Origin: Paracoccaceae bacterium
GTDB lineage: Bacteria; Pseudomonadota; Alphaproteobacteria; Rhodobacterales; Rhodobacteraceae
NCBI GenBank assembly: GCA_020630695.1
Contig: JAHDIS010000022.1
Coordinates: 1 to 51,910 of the forward strand
Length of the DNA: 51,910 nucleotides
Direction: 5' to 3'
This document shows positions 42,979-51,548 of this stretch, one piece after another. The notes under the pieces were generated by a model. That model searched no databases and was not told the origin of the DNA. It saw only the letters and a list, made by a program, of their open reading frames with translations. Numbering within the stretch: the stretch's first letter is position 1; each line of letters begins with the position of its first letter. The translations under genes were made by a program, and so were the position numbers.

Positions 42979-44550
42979 TCACTCCGCTGTTGCCATGCCA
43001 AGCCGTCGCAACACGCGCCGTTCAACGATGACGACAGCCTGATAAAAGATGACCGATAGCAGGACTGACACAGCAGCCACCGTCCAGATCATACCGTAAT
43101 CGAGAAAACCGCGCGATTGATTGAGCAGGTTGCCGAGGCCCTTACCGGTCGCCAGCCATTCCGCGATCATCACACCCAGAAGGGCGCGCGGAACGGTCAG
43201 TCTCGTTGCCGCAAAAAGGTAGGGCAGCGATGCCGGGATGGTAACCATACGCATCTCGGTCCAGCGTCCCGCGCCATAGGCGCGCGGCAGATCCTCTGCG
43301 CTGCGCGGAACGAGGGCAAGACCCTGTGCCAGTGTAACAAACGCAGGGAAGAACGTCACCGAGATGGTCACCCAAAGCGTCAGCGATGTGCCCCGCCCGA
43401 GGATCAGAACCAGCAGCGGTGTCAGCGCCACCAGCGGCATGGTTTGCGTCACCAGCGCCACGGGCATGAAGGCCTCGATCGCGCGGGGGAACAGCCGTGA
43501 GGAGATCGCCAACACAAAGGCAAACCCCAAGCCAGCAGCCATGCCTAAAAATGTGATCGGTAGGGTCTCGGCCAAAGCCGCCAAGAGGCGCGTCTGGGCG
43601 CTTTCGGCGGTGGGCGCAAAGAACAGGTAGTCCACAACGCCCAAGGGTGTTTTGGAGATCAAGCCAGGCACTCCGGTCAGCTTGATGAAGGCCCACCACA
43701 CCAGAAACGGAAGCGCAATGGTGCCCAGCGTCAGAGCGATCCGTTTGCTTGGCGCGCTTACCATCGGTTCGGCGTCCGGGACAGCGGTGTTCAAAGTGAC
43801 TGCGCGTGTAGCGCCAATGGTCCGGCTGGCGAGCAGAGCAAAGACACCATAGGACAGCCCCGCAATCAGCGTCGCGACAAGGCCTATGCCCCAAAGCCGA
43901 TCTGGCTCTCCGCGTCCCAGTGACCCCAGCAGATACGCGCCCAATCCCCAGCGTCCTCCGCCACCGAACTCGGCCAGGATCGCACCCAGTACCGCGTTGG
44001 GCGCGGCCACGCGAAGGCCCGCAAGGATGGAGGGCAGCGCGCCACGAAACTGAACACGACGGAGAATATCCCAGCGGGTGCCGCCATATGCGCGGATCAC
44101 GTCCGTGGCGCGGCTGTCGGCCTGACTGAGGCCAATCACGGTCGCTGTCATTGTCACGAAATAGACACCAAGGGCGGCCAACGCGATGCGCGGCGCCATG
44201 CCGGACAGGGTCAGAACGAGGATCGGCGCGATGGCAATGGGTGGCAGCGCGAAAGCCGCGATGTTCACCCCGCGAAACAGGCGTAGCGTCGTCGGGGACA
44301 AGGCAAAGATAACGCCTGCGCCGATGCCGAGTGTGTTGCCGATCACGAAGCCCAGCGTCGAGGCATAAAGCGTCGCCCAGATATGGCGGGGATAGTCGCC
44401 CCAATCGACCCAGAGCCGGATCAGTATTTCCGATATGCCGGGCAACGCTCCGCCTGCCACCATTTCAAGCCGACCAACGATCTCCCAGATTGCCAGCAAG
44501 ATCGCTGCGGTGCGCACACCGCGCCATCGCCCGGACGTCTCAACCGCCAT
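42979..44550 (-). CDS. Fused double permease of an NMT1/SsuC-type ABC importer
   Basis: About 523 residues with two BPD_transp_1 permease domains in one chain. Domain 1 (about 15-245) contains the EAA-like segment AYGGTRWDILRRVQFRGALP. Domain 2 (about 270-520) contains AYGAGRWTEMRMVTIPASLP. Single-domain SsuC-type permeases normally dimerise; here both halves are fused, so one polypeptide would form the whole channel. ATG 44550 overlaps the ATPase gene by 11 bp; the frame extending to 44670 is the shadow of that gene. It is the last intact gene of the operon. The substrate is unknown, probably a small nitrogen heterocycle given the SBP family. Confidence 0.87.
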   Translation of the reverse strand: MAVETSGRWRGVRTAAILLAIWEIVGRLEMVAGGALPGISEILIRLWVDWGDYPRHIWATLYASTLGFVIGNTLGIGAGVIFALSPTTLRLFRGVNIAAFALPPIAIAPILVLTLSGMAPRIALAALGVYFVTMTATVIGLSQADSRATDVIRAYGGTRWDILRRVQFRGALPSILAGLRVAAPNAVLGAILAEFGGGGRWGLGAYLLGSLGRGEPDRLWGIGLVATLIAGLSYGVFALLASRTIGATRAVTLNTAVPDAEPMVSAPSKRIALTLGTIALPFLVWWAFIKLTGVPGLISKTPLGVVDYLFFAPTAESAQTRLLAALAETLPITFLGMAAGLGFAFVLAISSRLFPRAIEAFMPVALVTQTMPLVALTPLLVLILGRGTSLTLWVTISVTFFPAFVTLAQGLALVPRSAEDLPRAYGAGRWTEMRMVTIPASLPYLFAATRLTVPRALLGVMIAEWLATGKGLGNLLNQSRGFLDYGMIWTVAAVSVLLSVIFYQAVVIVERRVLRRLGMATAE

Positions 44551-45313
44551 GCAGCACCTCGGCAATGTGATCGCAGACCTTGTGGAATTCAGGATCGGAA
44601 AACAACGCGGGCTCGCGCGGTCGATCGAATCCGATGTCGATGACATCAACGATCCGCCCCGGGTTTGCATGCATCACCACCACCCTGTCGGCGAGGAACA
44701 CCGCCTCGTCGATACCGTGAGTAACCAGCAGCGCGGTCGAGCCGGTCTCCCTCCAGATGCGTTGCAATTCAAGGTTCATCTGGCGGCGCAAAATCTGGTC
44801 GAGCGCCCCGAATGGTTCATCCATGAACAGGATTTGAGGATGCGTTACCAGTGCTCGCGCTATGGCGACTCGTTGGCGCATGCCGCCGGACAATTCACCA
44901 GGTAGAGCGTTTTCGTATCCCTTGAGGCCGACAAGGTCGATCATGTTTTGGATATGGGCAGTCTCTTTTGCAGCTGACCGTCCCAAAACTTCGAGAGGCA
45001 CCTCAATGTTGCGCCGGACACTGCGCCACGGCAACAGCGCGGAATCCTGAAATGCTACGCCTGTCTGGCCCGCTTTTGCTGCCTGCATCGGGGAAGTGCC
45101 AGCGATCTGCACCGCTCCGCCATCAGAGGTTTCAAGCCCCAGGGCGATCCGCATGACCGTTGACTTACCGCAACCCGAAGGGCCGATGATCGCGGTAAAG
45201 GATCCCTTGGGGCAGGACAGGGTCACGTCGCGCAACGCTTCGACAACCTTGCCCCGTCCCGTAAAGGTCTTGCAGACCCCGGAAAGGGAAATCCCGTCCG
45301 GGGCCGACATCAA
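44540..45313 (-). CDS. ABC importer ATPase (SsuB/TauB/ThiZ-type)
   Basis: A 257-residue ABC ATPase with Walker A GPSGCGKST, signature ELSGGMRQRVAIARAL and Walker B ILFMDEPFGALD. It belongs to the nitrate/sulfonate/thiamine-precursor ATPase group. Starts at 45313 (MMSAP) and 45310 (MSAP) are both possible. It overlaps the SBP stop by 4 bp and the permease start by 11 bp. It energises import through the fused permease. Confidence 0.9.
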   Translation of the reverse strand: MMSAPDGISLSGVCKTFTGRGKVVEALRDVTLSCPKGSFTAIIGPSGCGKSTVMRIALGLETSDGGAVQIAGTSPMQAAKAGQTGVAFQDSALLPWRSVRRNIEVPLEVLGRSAAKETAHIQNMIDLVGLKGYENALPGELSGGMRQRVAIARALVTHPQILFMDEPFGALDQILRRQMNLELQRIWRETGSTALLVTHGIDEAVFLADRVVVMHANPGRIVDVIDIGFDRPREPALFSDPEFHKVCDHIAEVLHGG

Positions 45314-46281
45314 ATCTCCTCAAGCAGGGTGGTGTCGAACATGTCGCGCGTGCCTTTGATGCCAACCTCTGAAAGCGCGCGTAGGTTGGCTTCGATGCCT
45401 TCTTCGGTCATCGCCATGTATCCTGCGGGGCTTTCCATCAGTGGCTGCTGAGCATTGTTGAAGAAAATCTCGTCATCAATGGTACGGCCTGTGCCTGCGA
45501 ACCACGTGTCAGCCCATTTCTGAGGCCAGAGGTTTGGATCCTTGAAATTCTCATCCCAGCCTTTGCGCGAGGCTCGCAGCCAGGAAACCAGCTCGGCGCG
45601 TTTGTTGGCAAGCGTTTCTTCGGTCACGACAACGGTATCATTGTAGATCGTGAAGCCAAAGTCATAGAGCAGGAACGACGTCGCTTCGACACCTTGTTGG
45701 CTGATTGTGTAGGGAACATTCGTCGTGAAATCGAGGCTGGCGTCAATCTCGCCCTGAATGAGCGGCGTCGGGTCGTAGGCATAGGGTACGATATTGACGT
45801 CTGCAGGATCGATCCCGTTCAGCGCCAGCATCGCATTGACCGAGATTACGTTGACTGGGGGTACGGCCAGCGTTTTGCCGATCAGATCCTTGGGTTCAAG
45901 GATCGGGTTTGAAGCCAGCGACACGATCCCAATCGGGTTCTTCTGATATTGCGCGCCGATGATCTTGAATGGAGCGCCTTGCTCCGCAATCGCCTTGATC
46001 GTGGTGTCAGGCGTGGTCAACGCCAGATCGGCGCGGCCAGCAATGATCGTGCTTTCAGGGATCACGTCGGGGCCGCCTGACAGATAGGTCAGATCGAGCC
46101 CTTCTTCGGAATAGTATCCTTCGTCAATCCCAATGAAATAGCCTGCGAATTCGGCGTCATTGATCCACGCCGCCTGCATGGTGAACGGTGTGGCGGCACT
46201 GGCCCGGAGCGGCAGGGAGGTGGCGGCGACGCTTGCGGCGGCTGTGCCGAGGAAATGGCGGCGGTTCAGTCTGAGTGTCAT
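45310..46281 (-). CDS. NMT1/THI5-type ABC substrate-binding protein, Tat-exported
   Basis: A 323-residue SBP with a twin-arginine signal (LNRRHFLGTAAASVAATSLP), so it is exported folded by Tat, and a mature NMT1/THI5-like fold (WINDAEFAGYFIGIDEGYYSEEGLDL). Relatives bind hydroxymethylpyrimidine, formylaminopyrimidine, riboflavin or similar ligands, so a pyrimidine-like heterocycle is possible, but it cannot be read from sequence. GGAGCCCCTCCC precedes the ATG. It lies 25 bp after a 5-FTHF cyclo-ligase-like gene and overlaps the ATPase by 4 bp. Confidence 0.87.
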   Translation of the reverse strand: MTLRLNRRHFLGTAAASVAATSLPLRASAATPFTMQAAWINDAEFAGYFIGIDEGYYSEEGLDLTYLSGGPDVIPESTIIAGRADLALTTPDTTIKAIAEQGAPFKIIGAQYQKNPIGIVSLASNPILEPKDLIGKTLAVPPVNVISVNAMLALNGIDPADVNIVPYAYDPTPLIQGEIDASLDFTTNVPYTISQQGVEATSFLLYDFGFTIYNDTVVVTEETLANKRAELVSWLRASRKGWDENFKDPNLWPQKWADTWFAGTGRTIDDEIFFNNAQQPLMESPAGYMAMTEEGIEANLRALSEVGIKGTRDMFDTTLLEEI

Positions 46282-46306
46282 GGGAGGGGCTCCTTTGTTG
46301 GGATGA

Positions 46307-47053
46307 TCAGGCGAGGCCTTGAAGGCGCTGAAGCTCTTGCAAGGGTGGGGTTTCAGAAATCTGTTTGGGTTCGAGCAACGGCCATTTCACACCGCGCGGA
46401 CGCTTGGCCCGACGTTCGACCACATGCGTCTTGTGGGGTGTCAGGATGGTATCAACCAGAATATCGGTTTCGGATGGCTGCAACTGCTCTTCCACAAGCT
46501 GCACATCATGGACGACGGCATGAACCGGCGTATGTTCATCCACCAGGCCAAGATCGGTGAACATGCCCCATTCGAGATCAAAGAAGCCGTGGCCTTTTCC
46601 GAAACGGACACCGTTGACCGATACGGCCGATGCCCCTGTCACAAGATAGTCAAACCGCCCTTTCTGGGCGATCTCTTCCAGCGTGATCGGGACGCCGAAA
46701 TGTTCCATCCCATCAAGCCAAGAGGCATACAGCGCGGCGCCGTCAGGCACTGTGGCTGGGTCAAGGTAAACAAAGCCACGGTAAATTCCATAGGTCGACA
46801 TGACGAATGGTTTGCCATCTTCAATCATGCGGCGTCGCAGATCGGCAAGGCAATTGTCAGGTGTGATGAAGGCAAAGCGGCTGTTCTGGTAAGCCTCACT
46901 TTGTACGACGCGGTCAGTTGCTGCTTCCGAACCTTCGAAATCAGGGATGACTTCGGCAAAGTTCATGTGAAACCGGGTGTCAGGCCTCGCCACGTCCTTT
47001 AGTTTGGTCCATATCTTTTCGCGGATGGTCTTGGAGGTCGACATTTTGCTCAT
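46307..47053 (-). CDS. 5-formyltetrahydrofolate cyclo-ligase-like protein
   Basis: A 248-residue protein similar to the 5-FTHF cyclo-ligase/MTHFSD family. The C-terminal half has a loop like the family's substrate/ATP region (VRFGKGHGFFDLEWGMFTDLGL) and LQPSETDILVDTILTP, matching the HD..LD.IVT end of true ligases. It is longer than the usual ligase of about 190 residues and diverged in the N-terminal ATP-binding portion, so activity on folate is not certain. It is the first gene of the operon with the ABC importer and divergent from an RpiR regulator, suggesting a specialised catabolic role rather than housekeeping. ATG 47053 or 47044. Confidence 0.75.
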   Translation of the reverse strand: MSKMSTSKTIREKIWTKLKDVARPDTRFHMNFAEVIPDFEGSEAATDRVVQSEAYQNSRFAFITPDNCLADLRRRMIEDGKPFVMSTYGIYRGFVYLDPATVPDGAALYASWLDGMEHFGVPITLEEIAQKGRFDYLVTGASAVSVNGVRFGKGHGFFDLEWGMFTDLGLVDEHTPVHAVVHDVQLVEEQLQPSETDILVDTILTPHKTHVVERRAKRPRGVKWPLLEPKQISETPPLQELQRLQGLA

Positions 47054-47067
47054 TTCGTGTGTTTCAT

Positions 47068-47087
47068 TGTTTCATCATCATGAAACA
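47068..47087. promoter_or_regulatory. Perfect palindromic operator candidate for the second RpiR regulator
   Basis: TGTTTCAT-CATC-ATGAAACA is a perfect 8-bp inverted repeat with a 4-bp spacer in the 66-bp gap between the divergent cyclo-ligase-like and rpiR genes. A further half-site GTTTCAT lies immediately upstream (47061-47067). GAAA/TTTC dyads are typical of RpiR-family operators. Confidence 0.75.
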
Positions 47088-47119
47088 GGCGTTCCAAACG
47101 TCAAGAGAATTCGTTTCCC

Positions 47120-47968
47120 ATGGCCTCAAGATTAATCCTCAGAATCCAGGAACGTTCTACGCGTCTGACGTCGAGCGAAAGGAAAATCGCACAGGTTTTG
47201 CTGCAAAATCAGAGCCTTGTTGAAACACACACGGCGACGGAACTTGCTGCAAAGGCCGGAGTGTCAAAAGCGACAACTGCCCGTTTTTTCCGCAGTTTGG
47301 GATATGCCGACTTTGAAGAGGTCAGGCTACAGGCCCGCGAAGAGCGCAATCGGCGGGAACCTTATGCAGCTGTCGAATCGATCCCTCAGGCTGCGACATT
47401 CGGGCGGACCATTTCAGATCATCTTGAGCTGGAGCAGCGAAATCTGGCACGCACGTTTGAGGAGTTACGCTCGGACCTGCTGCCCGATATTGCTCAGATT
47501 CTGGAAGAAGCGCCCCGCGTCTGGTTTGTCGGATTTGGCGACGAACAGGGCTTGGCCCGGCTAGGGCAGTCGCAGTTTGCGCGGTTGCGACACGGCGTTC
47601 ACGAGTTGCAGGGGCAGGGGCAGACCTGGGCAAATGAACTGTCAATGACCGGCCCCCGTGATGTGTTGGTCCTTTTGACGTTCGAGCCGCGCCCAAAGGT
47701 GCTGCGCCCCTTGCTGGCCCATGCCCGCACCACACGGATGCGCGTCATCACGCTGACCGATCACGCCTATGCCCCACAGGCCGAGCGGTTCTCTGAGGTT
47801 GTTCTCCCGTGCCACGTTGCAAGCTATGGCGCGCTCCCAACGCATGCCACGATGCTTTCCGTCCTGCGGCTGCTCGCCGTGGCCTATCTGGGCCGTAACC
47901 CCGAAGTTGTCAGTCAGCGCATCTCTACGCTGGCGGCGATAGATGAGGAACTCGACCTATTTGAATAG
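47120..47968 (+). CDS. RpiR/MurR-family transcriptional regulator
   Basis: A 282-residue regulator. The N-terminal helix-turn-helix (THTATELAAKAGVSKATTARF, about residues 35-55) precedes a SIS domain (about 115-265; VWFVGFGDEQGLARLGQSQF). It is divergent from the cyclo-ligase/ABC operon and flanked by a palindrome that is its probable operator. It presumably senses the imported compound or a derivative. It differs from the RpiR regulator near 8.7 kb in length and sequence, so the two are not recent duplicates. Confidence 0.9.
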   Translation: MASRLILRIQERSTRLTSSERKIAQVLLQNQSLVETHTATELAAKAGVSKATTARFFRSLGYADFEEVRLQAREERNRREPYAAVESIPQAATFGRTISDHLELEQRNLARTFEELRSDLLPDIAQILEEAPRVWFVGFGDEQGLARLGQSQFARLRHGVHELQGQGQTWANELSMTGPRDVLVLLTFEPRPKVLRPLLAHARTTRMRVITLTDHAYAPQAERFSEVVLPCHVASYGALPTHATMLSVLRLLAVAYLGRNPEVVSQRISTLAAIDEELDLFE

Positions 47969-48085
47969 CTGAAGGAATCGCCCGGATCGTACGGTTCTAG
48001 AAACGGAAAGAGCCCCCATCGAGGCAGTATTTGCTCAAGGTTGATAGTATTTGATGAGTGAAAGGCGACTTAGGGCCGCGCTTTG

Positions 48086-49003
48086 CTAAGGAGCTGTGAT
48101 AGGCGGGGGTTTTCGTCGCTTTCCCGACAGAGCGTTCCCTACGATAGCAGCGAGCAGAACCGCACCGCCGATCAGGGTGTAAAGGCTCGCGGTTTCCCCC
48201 AGAAACAGCCAGACCCAGAACGGGCCTAGTAAAACTTCTGCCAGAGATAGTAGCGTGAGCTCTGCCGCGGGAAGGCTACGTGAGCCCAAAGTGTAGAGGA
48301 TCAGACCGGCACCAACCTGGAAAATCCCCATGCCCATCGCAATGCCGGCATCACTTGGGCTCAGTACGATGGAAAGCCTGAGGCTAAGACATATCACCAG
48401 AGTAATGATGATCGCGAAGAGGCCTGACAGGAAGACCGCTGGAAGCATCTCTCCTGTACGGCCCCATCGCAATGCTACGGTGAAGACAGCAAAACCGAAA
48501 GCTGATCCAAGAGCGGCAAGGCTGCCCGTCAGGGCGACACCGCCAGATTTATCGGCAACCATGATGGCAATCCCGCCGATTGCGACGATGATTGCGATCC
48601 ATGTTGCAGCGCGGACAGGTTCCCGTAGCACGATCCATCCGAGCACCGCGGCCATGAACGGCGCTGTTGCAAACAAGAGCATGGCGTTCGCAACCGAAGT
48701 GTTCTGGATAGCGTAAATTCCGCCGGAATAGGCCGCGACCAGTGAAAGCCCCGCGATGCTGGCCGGGGCGCCAATACGGCGTATCTGAACAAAAGGGCTT
48801 TCGCCCGACCGTACGAGAATAAGAAAGTACAAAAACAGCGACAAGCTGATCGATCGATAGAGCAGTATCTGCCACACGACAGCGTCTTCAATCAGGCGGA
48901 TACCAAGACCGACCGTTGACCACAGAACCCCCGCTGCAAAGACGAAGAGCACACCATACTTGTGAGCGTTCGCATTGGAAGATGTTGGTGCCAAGGATGT
49001 CAT
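48086..49003 (-). CDS. EamA/DMT-family transporter
   Basis: A 305-residue drug/metabolite transporter with two EamA repeats and about ten transmembrane helices (e.g. GVLFVFAAGVLWSTVGLGIR at the N-terminus, LTLLSLAEVLLGPFWVWLFL in the second repeat). Members export amino acids, nucleosides or other metabolites across the inner membrane. It stands alone, convergent with the RpiR gene, and about 216 bp upstream of its start lies the end of the SnoaL-like gene. The substrate is unknown. Confidence 0.9.
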   Translation of the reverse strand: MTSLAPTSSNANAHKYGVLFVFAAGVLWSTVGLGIRLIEDAVVWQILLYRSISLSLFLYFLILVRSGESPFVQIRRIGAPASIAGLSLVAAYSGGIYAIQNTSVANAMLLFATAPFMAAVLGWIVLREPVRAATWIAIIVAIGGIAIMVADKSGGVALTGSLAALGSAFGFAVFTVALRWGRTGEMLPAVFLSGLFAIIITLVICLSLRLSIVLSPSDAGIAMGMGIFQVGAGLILYTLGSRSLPAAELTLLSLAEVLLGPFWVWLFLGETASLYTLIGGAVLLAAIVGNALSGKRRKPPPITAP

Positions 49004-49190
49004 GTCGGGCCGCTCGATGAAGTCATTTCTTCAAAGTAAACGGCTTGGAGAGTGCTTCGCCCATTCATTTGCGACATTCACGTGATTTATGCCTTGCGGC
49101 TTTGGGTGTTCACGCCTGTCGCATGAATTGTGAATACCCGCTGTGGTGACGCTGCGCCGCTGCATCCGATTACATCGGTATATTTGGTTA

Positions 49191-49213
49191 GGGCCGCCCT
49201 TTTGGAGCGGCCC
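49191..49213 (-). terminator. Hairpin after the SnoaL-like gene
   Basis: GGGCCGC (49191-49197) pairs with GCGGCCC (49207-49213), with further inner pairing of CC and GG, seven bases beyond the stop of the minus-strand SnoaL-like gene. The downstream sequence on that strand is TAACCAAATA, without a U-run. The rest of the 49004-49219 gap shows nothing else clear. Confidence 0.6.
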
Positions 49214-49219
49214 AATTCA

Positions 49220-50059
49220 TTAGAATTTGCCCGGGTAGCCTTCGGGCAGTTCGCCAGATGGCATGTCCGCAATGACATCCCAGTGCTCAACGATACGACC
49301 ATCCTCAAGACGGAAAAGATCGAAGTACGCGGTCGGCTGCTCACCAAAGACACCCTCAGCTGCGGCGAAAACAAAGTTTCCTTCCGCCACAACCATAGCG
49401 AGGTTGGTGTAGTAGAAGGCGATGTCGTTCTCTCCCAGATACTGCAGAAAGGCACCCAGACCTTCGAGCCCATCGCCCGCTTGTGTGTTGTGTTGAAGGT
49501 ACTTTTCGGGGTTGATGTAGTCGGTGAAGTCTACTTGCTCGCCTTTGATCAAAACACGGTTGATAAAGTCTTCGACGAGCGCCTTGTTCTCGGCAGTCTT
49601 ATCAAGATCAGTTACGACCGTTTCCCCATCAATCTGAGTTCGCCCCGATGGGTTGGGCTGCTCAACGACTGGGCTCATATTGTCCCAGTGCTCGACGATT
49701 TTGCCGTTGTCGATGCGGAAGACATCGAACGCAACCAGGGGAACAGGCCCAAAGTTCTCGTAGACAGAGTGGGTTACGACGAGATCGCCTTCGGCAATGA
49801 TCCGGATTGGTTCAAAAGAACCCTCAGGATTGCCTGGCAGGTTGCTCAGCAGCCCTTTCAGTGCGTCAACGCCTGAAGCCGCCAATGGATTGTGCTGGAT
49901 GTAGGGGTCCGCAAAATAGTCGTCAACGGCGTCAGTGTTGCCGCGCACAAATGCGTTGGTCATGCCATCGATCACGATCTGCTTGTTGGCTTCTAAATCT
50001 GCAAGTGCAGCTGTTGTGCCAAGCGCCATTGCGCCCAGTGTTGTCAGTGTCTTTTTCAT
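49220..50059 (-). CDS. Exported tandem SnoaL-like (NTF2-fold) protein
   Basis: A 279-residue protein with a Sec signal peptide (MKKTLTTLGAMALGTTAALA) followed by two NTF2-like repeats. Repeat 1 (about 22-135) has YIQHNPLAASGVDALKG and VFRIDNGKIVEHWD. Repeat 2 (about 145-275) has YLQHNTQAGDGLEGLG and LFRLEDGRIVEHWD. The internal duplication is clear from these parallel motifs. SnoaL-type domains act as small cyclases or hydrolases or are of unknown function; a periplasmic tandem form is unusual. It lies 23 bp after the DUF2218 gene on the same strand and is probably co-transcribed with it. Confidence 0.85.
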   Translation of the reverse strand: MKKTLTTLGAMALGTTAALADLEANKQIVIDGMTNAFVRGNTDAVDDYFADPYIQHNPLAASGVDALKGLLSNLPGNPEGSFEPIRIIAEGDLVVTHSVYENFGPVPLVAFDVFRIDNGKIVEHWDNMSPVVEQPNPSGRTQIDGETVVTDLDKTAENKALVEDFINRVLIKGEQVDFTDYINPEKYLQHNTQAGDGLEGLGAFLQYLGENDIAFYYTNLAMVVAEGNFVFAAAEGVFGEQPTAYFDLFRLEDGRIVEHWDVIADMPSGELPEGYPGKF

Positions 50060-50082
50060 GATCTCATTCCTTTGAGTTTGGC

Positions 50083-50367
50083 TCAGGCAGCGCGCTGCCA
50101 GGTTAGGGTGGGGTTTTCGCGAAAGGCGAAGCGGGCAAGGTGATCACCGACAAAACGTTCCAAGCGTTCCAAGTCGTGGGATTTGCCAAGAACGGTGATG
50201 GAAAGGTCCGCCTCGGTGGCGGTCATTTTGCAGGCGCCGAACGGCAATGTGACTTCAGCCTCTGTCGTGGTGAACGTGACGGGAACCTTGTGGCCAAAGT
50301 GTTTGCCAAGCTGCTGTAAATACTTGGAGCCATGGGGCGTGGTCAGGTGCAATGTGCTGCTGGTCAT
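50083..50367 (-). CDS. DUF2218 domain-containing protein
   Basis: A 94-residue protein matching the DUF2218 pattern (STLHLTTPHGSKYLQQLGKH; ITVLGKSHDLERLERFVGDH). No function is known; some relatives occur beside siderophore or iron-uptake genes, but no such genes are present here. ATG 50367 has GGAGAG at ideal spacing; the longer frame to 50397 lacks support. It is first in a two-gene unit with the exported SnoaL protein and divergent from a LysR regulator, its likely controller. Confidence 0.8.
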   Translation of the reverse strand: MTSSTLHLTTPHGSKYLQQLGKHFGHKVPVTFTTTEAEVTLPFGACKMTATEADLSITVLGKSHDLERLERFVGDHLARFAFRENPTLTWQRAA

Positions 50368-50461
50368 CAGTCTCTCCTTGCTACGGAAGACAGACATAGA
50401 CAGAACCAGTTTGTTTGATTATCCCGTATCTAACGAAAGAATTGTTCGATGGTTTAGAAAG

Positions 50462-51343
50462 ATGGATATCTATCGCAGCTTGGCTGTCTTTGTCGCTGTC
50501 ACCGAAGCGGGAAGCTTCAGTGGCGCGGGGCGACGTCTGAAACTGTCGACATCGGTGATCAGCCATCATGTGTCGAAATTGGAAGCCTATGTCGGGGCTT
50601 CGCTGTTTTTCCGCTCAACCCGTTCGCTATCTCTTACGCCAGAAGGCCAAACGGTTCTGCCGTCTGCGCGCACCATGGTGAATGCTGCAGACGAAGCCTT
50701 GGATGCTTTGATGGCCACCAGTGACGAGCCCGCGGGCGCGCTGCGCGTCACGCTGCCAGCCTTCGGAGAACGTAGCCCTTTGCAACGGTCCATCCTGCGC
50801 TTCGCGCGCAAGCATCCGATGGTGGCCATCACGATGCACGCCAGTGATTACCCTGTTGACTTGGTTAAAGAGGGATTTGACCTCGCCATCCGCCTCGGCG
50901 TTCTGAGTGACAGCACGATGATGAGCAAACGCATCGGCAGTTTCGGGCGCAAACTTGTGGCCTCCCCCTCATATTTGGCAGCGCGTCCAAAGATCAAAAC
51001 ATTTGAAGACCTGAAAGCCTGCGACTTCATCTCAATCGCCATGTTGCCCGATGTGATCACGCTGTTCCGAAAGGGCGATGAGTTCAGCTTTGAGCCGGCA
51101 AACGTAAGGCTGGAAGTTCACTCTTTGGCATCGGCCAAGTCAGCGATACTTGAGGGCCTTGGCGTCCAGCACCTACCCGACAGCGAGGTAGAAGAGGAAA
51201 TCAGCAGCGGCCTTTTGGTCGAGGTCTTGCCGCAATGGTCTCTTCCGGATCTGGGCGTCTACGCTGTTTGGCCAGATATTGGTCCGCAAAAGAGACTGAC
51301 CCGCCTGTTGATAGACTTCATGAAGAACGAGCAGCAAATTTAA
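50462..51343 (+). CDS. LysR-family transcriptional regulator
   Basis: A 293-residue LysR protein. The N-terminal helix-turn-helix (FVAVTEAGSFSGAGRRLKLS, about 10-29) is followed by a LysR substrate-binding domain (about 90-290; GALRVTLPAFGERSPLQRSI). ATG 50462 is the family-consistent start; a frame extending to 50183 is antisense to the DUF2218 gene. It is divergent from the DUF2218/SnoaL pair with 94 bp between starts and probably controls it. The effector is unknown. Confidence 0.9.
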   Translation: MDIYRSLAVFVAVTEAGSFSGAGRRLKLSTSVISHHVSKLEAYVGASLFFRSTRSLSLTPEGQTVLPSARTMVNAADEALDALMATSDEPAGALRVTLPAFGERSPLQRSILRFARKHPMVAITMHASDYPVDLVKEGFDLAIRLGVLSDSTMMSKRIGSFGRKLVASPSYLAARPKIKTFEDLKACDFISIAMLPDVITLFRKGDEFSFEPANVRLEVHSLASAKSAILEGLGVQHLPDSEVEEEISSGLLVEVLPQWSLPDLGVYAVWPDIGPQKRLTRLLIDFMKNEQQI

Positions 51344-51365
51344 TCAAACCCGACGTTGTTTGATT
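51342..51365 (+). terminator. Perfect 8-bp hairpin at the LysR stop
   Basis: AATCAAAC (51342-51349) pairs perfectly with GTTTGATT (51358-51365) around an eight-base loop, beginning in the stop codon of the LysR gene. It has no U-run. The same GTTTGATT word occurs in the lysR upstream region at 50413-50420, so it could also be a protein-binding site. Confidence 0.45.
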
Positions 51366-51368
51366 GTT

Positions 51369-51548
51369 GCACGATGTCCGCTTGCGTCCGTTCCCGCAAC
51401 ACGCGCGGGGTGCTGGCAGGCGAAATTTGACGCGCATATCGCGCGGGACGGCACCTTGCGAAAGCCCGAACAAGTTGCTGTAGCCACTGACCGGCTTTGA
51501 GCATGGCTGCACACCCAAGCAGACGCGCTTGAGCTTGGCGAACACGAG
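51369..51548 (+). pseudogene. vsr: Remnant of a Vsr-type very short patch repair endonuclease
   Basis: The plus-strand frame starting at 51369 reads CPLASVPATRAGCWQAKFDA then HIARD, which closely follows the conserved Vsr pattern C-x-P-x-TR-x-FW-x-K-x-N-x-ARD. It then jumps to TLRKPEQVAVATDRL, stops at TGA 51498-51500, and continues in the same frame as AWLHTQADALELGEHE, which looks like a Vsr C-terminus. The N-terminal catalytic half and the block between ARD and the C-terminus are missing. This is a decayed fragment, not a functional gene. Vsr genes usually travel with DNA cytosine methylases on mobile elements. The remaining 51550-51896 stretch shows no gene I can support. Confidence 0.5.
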
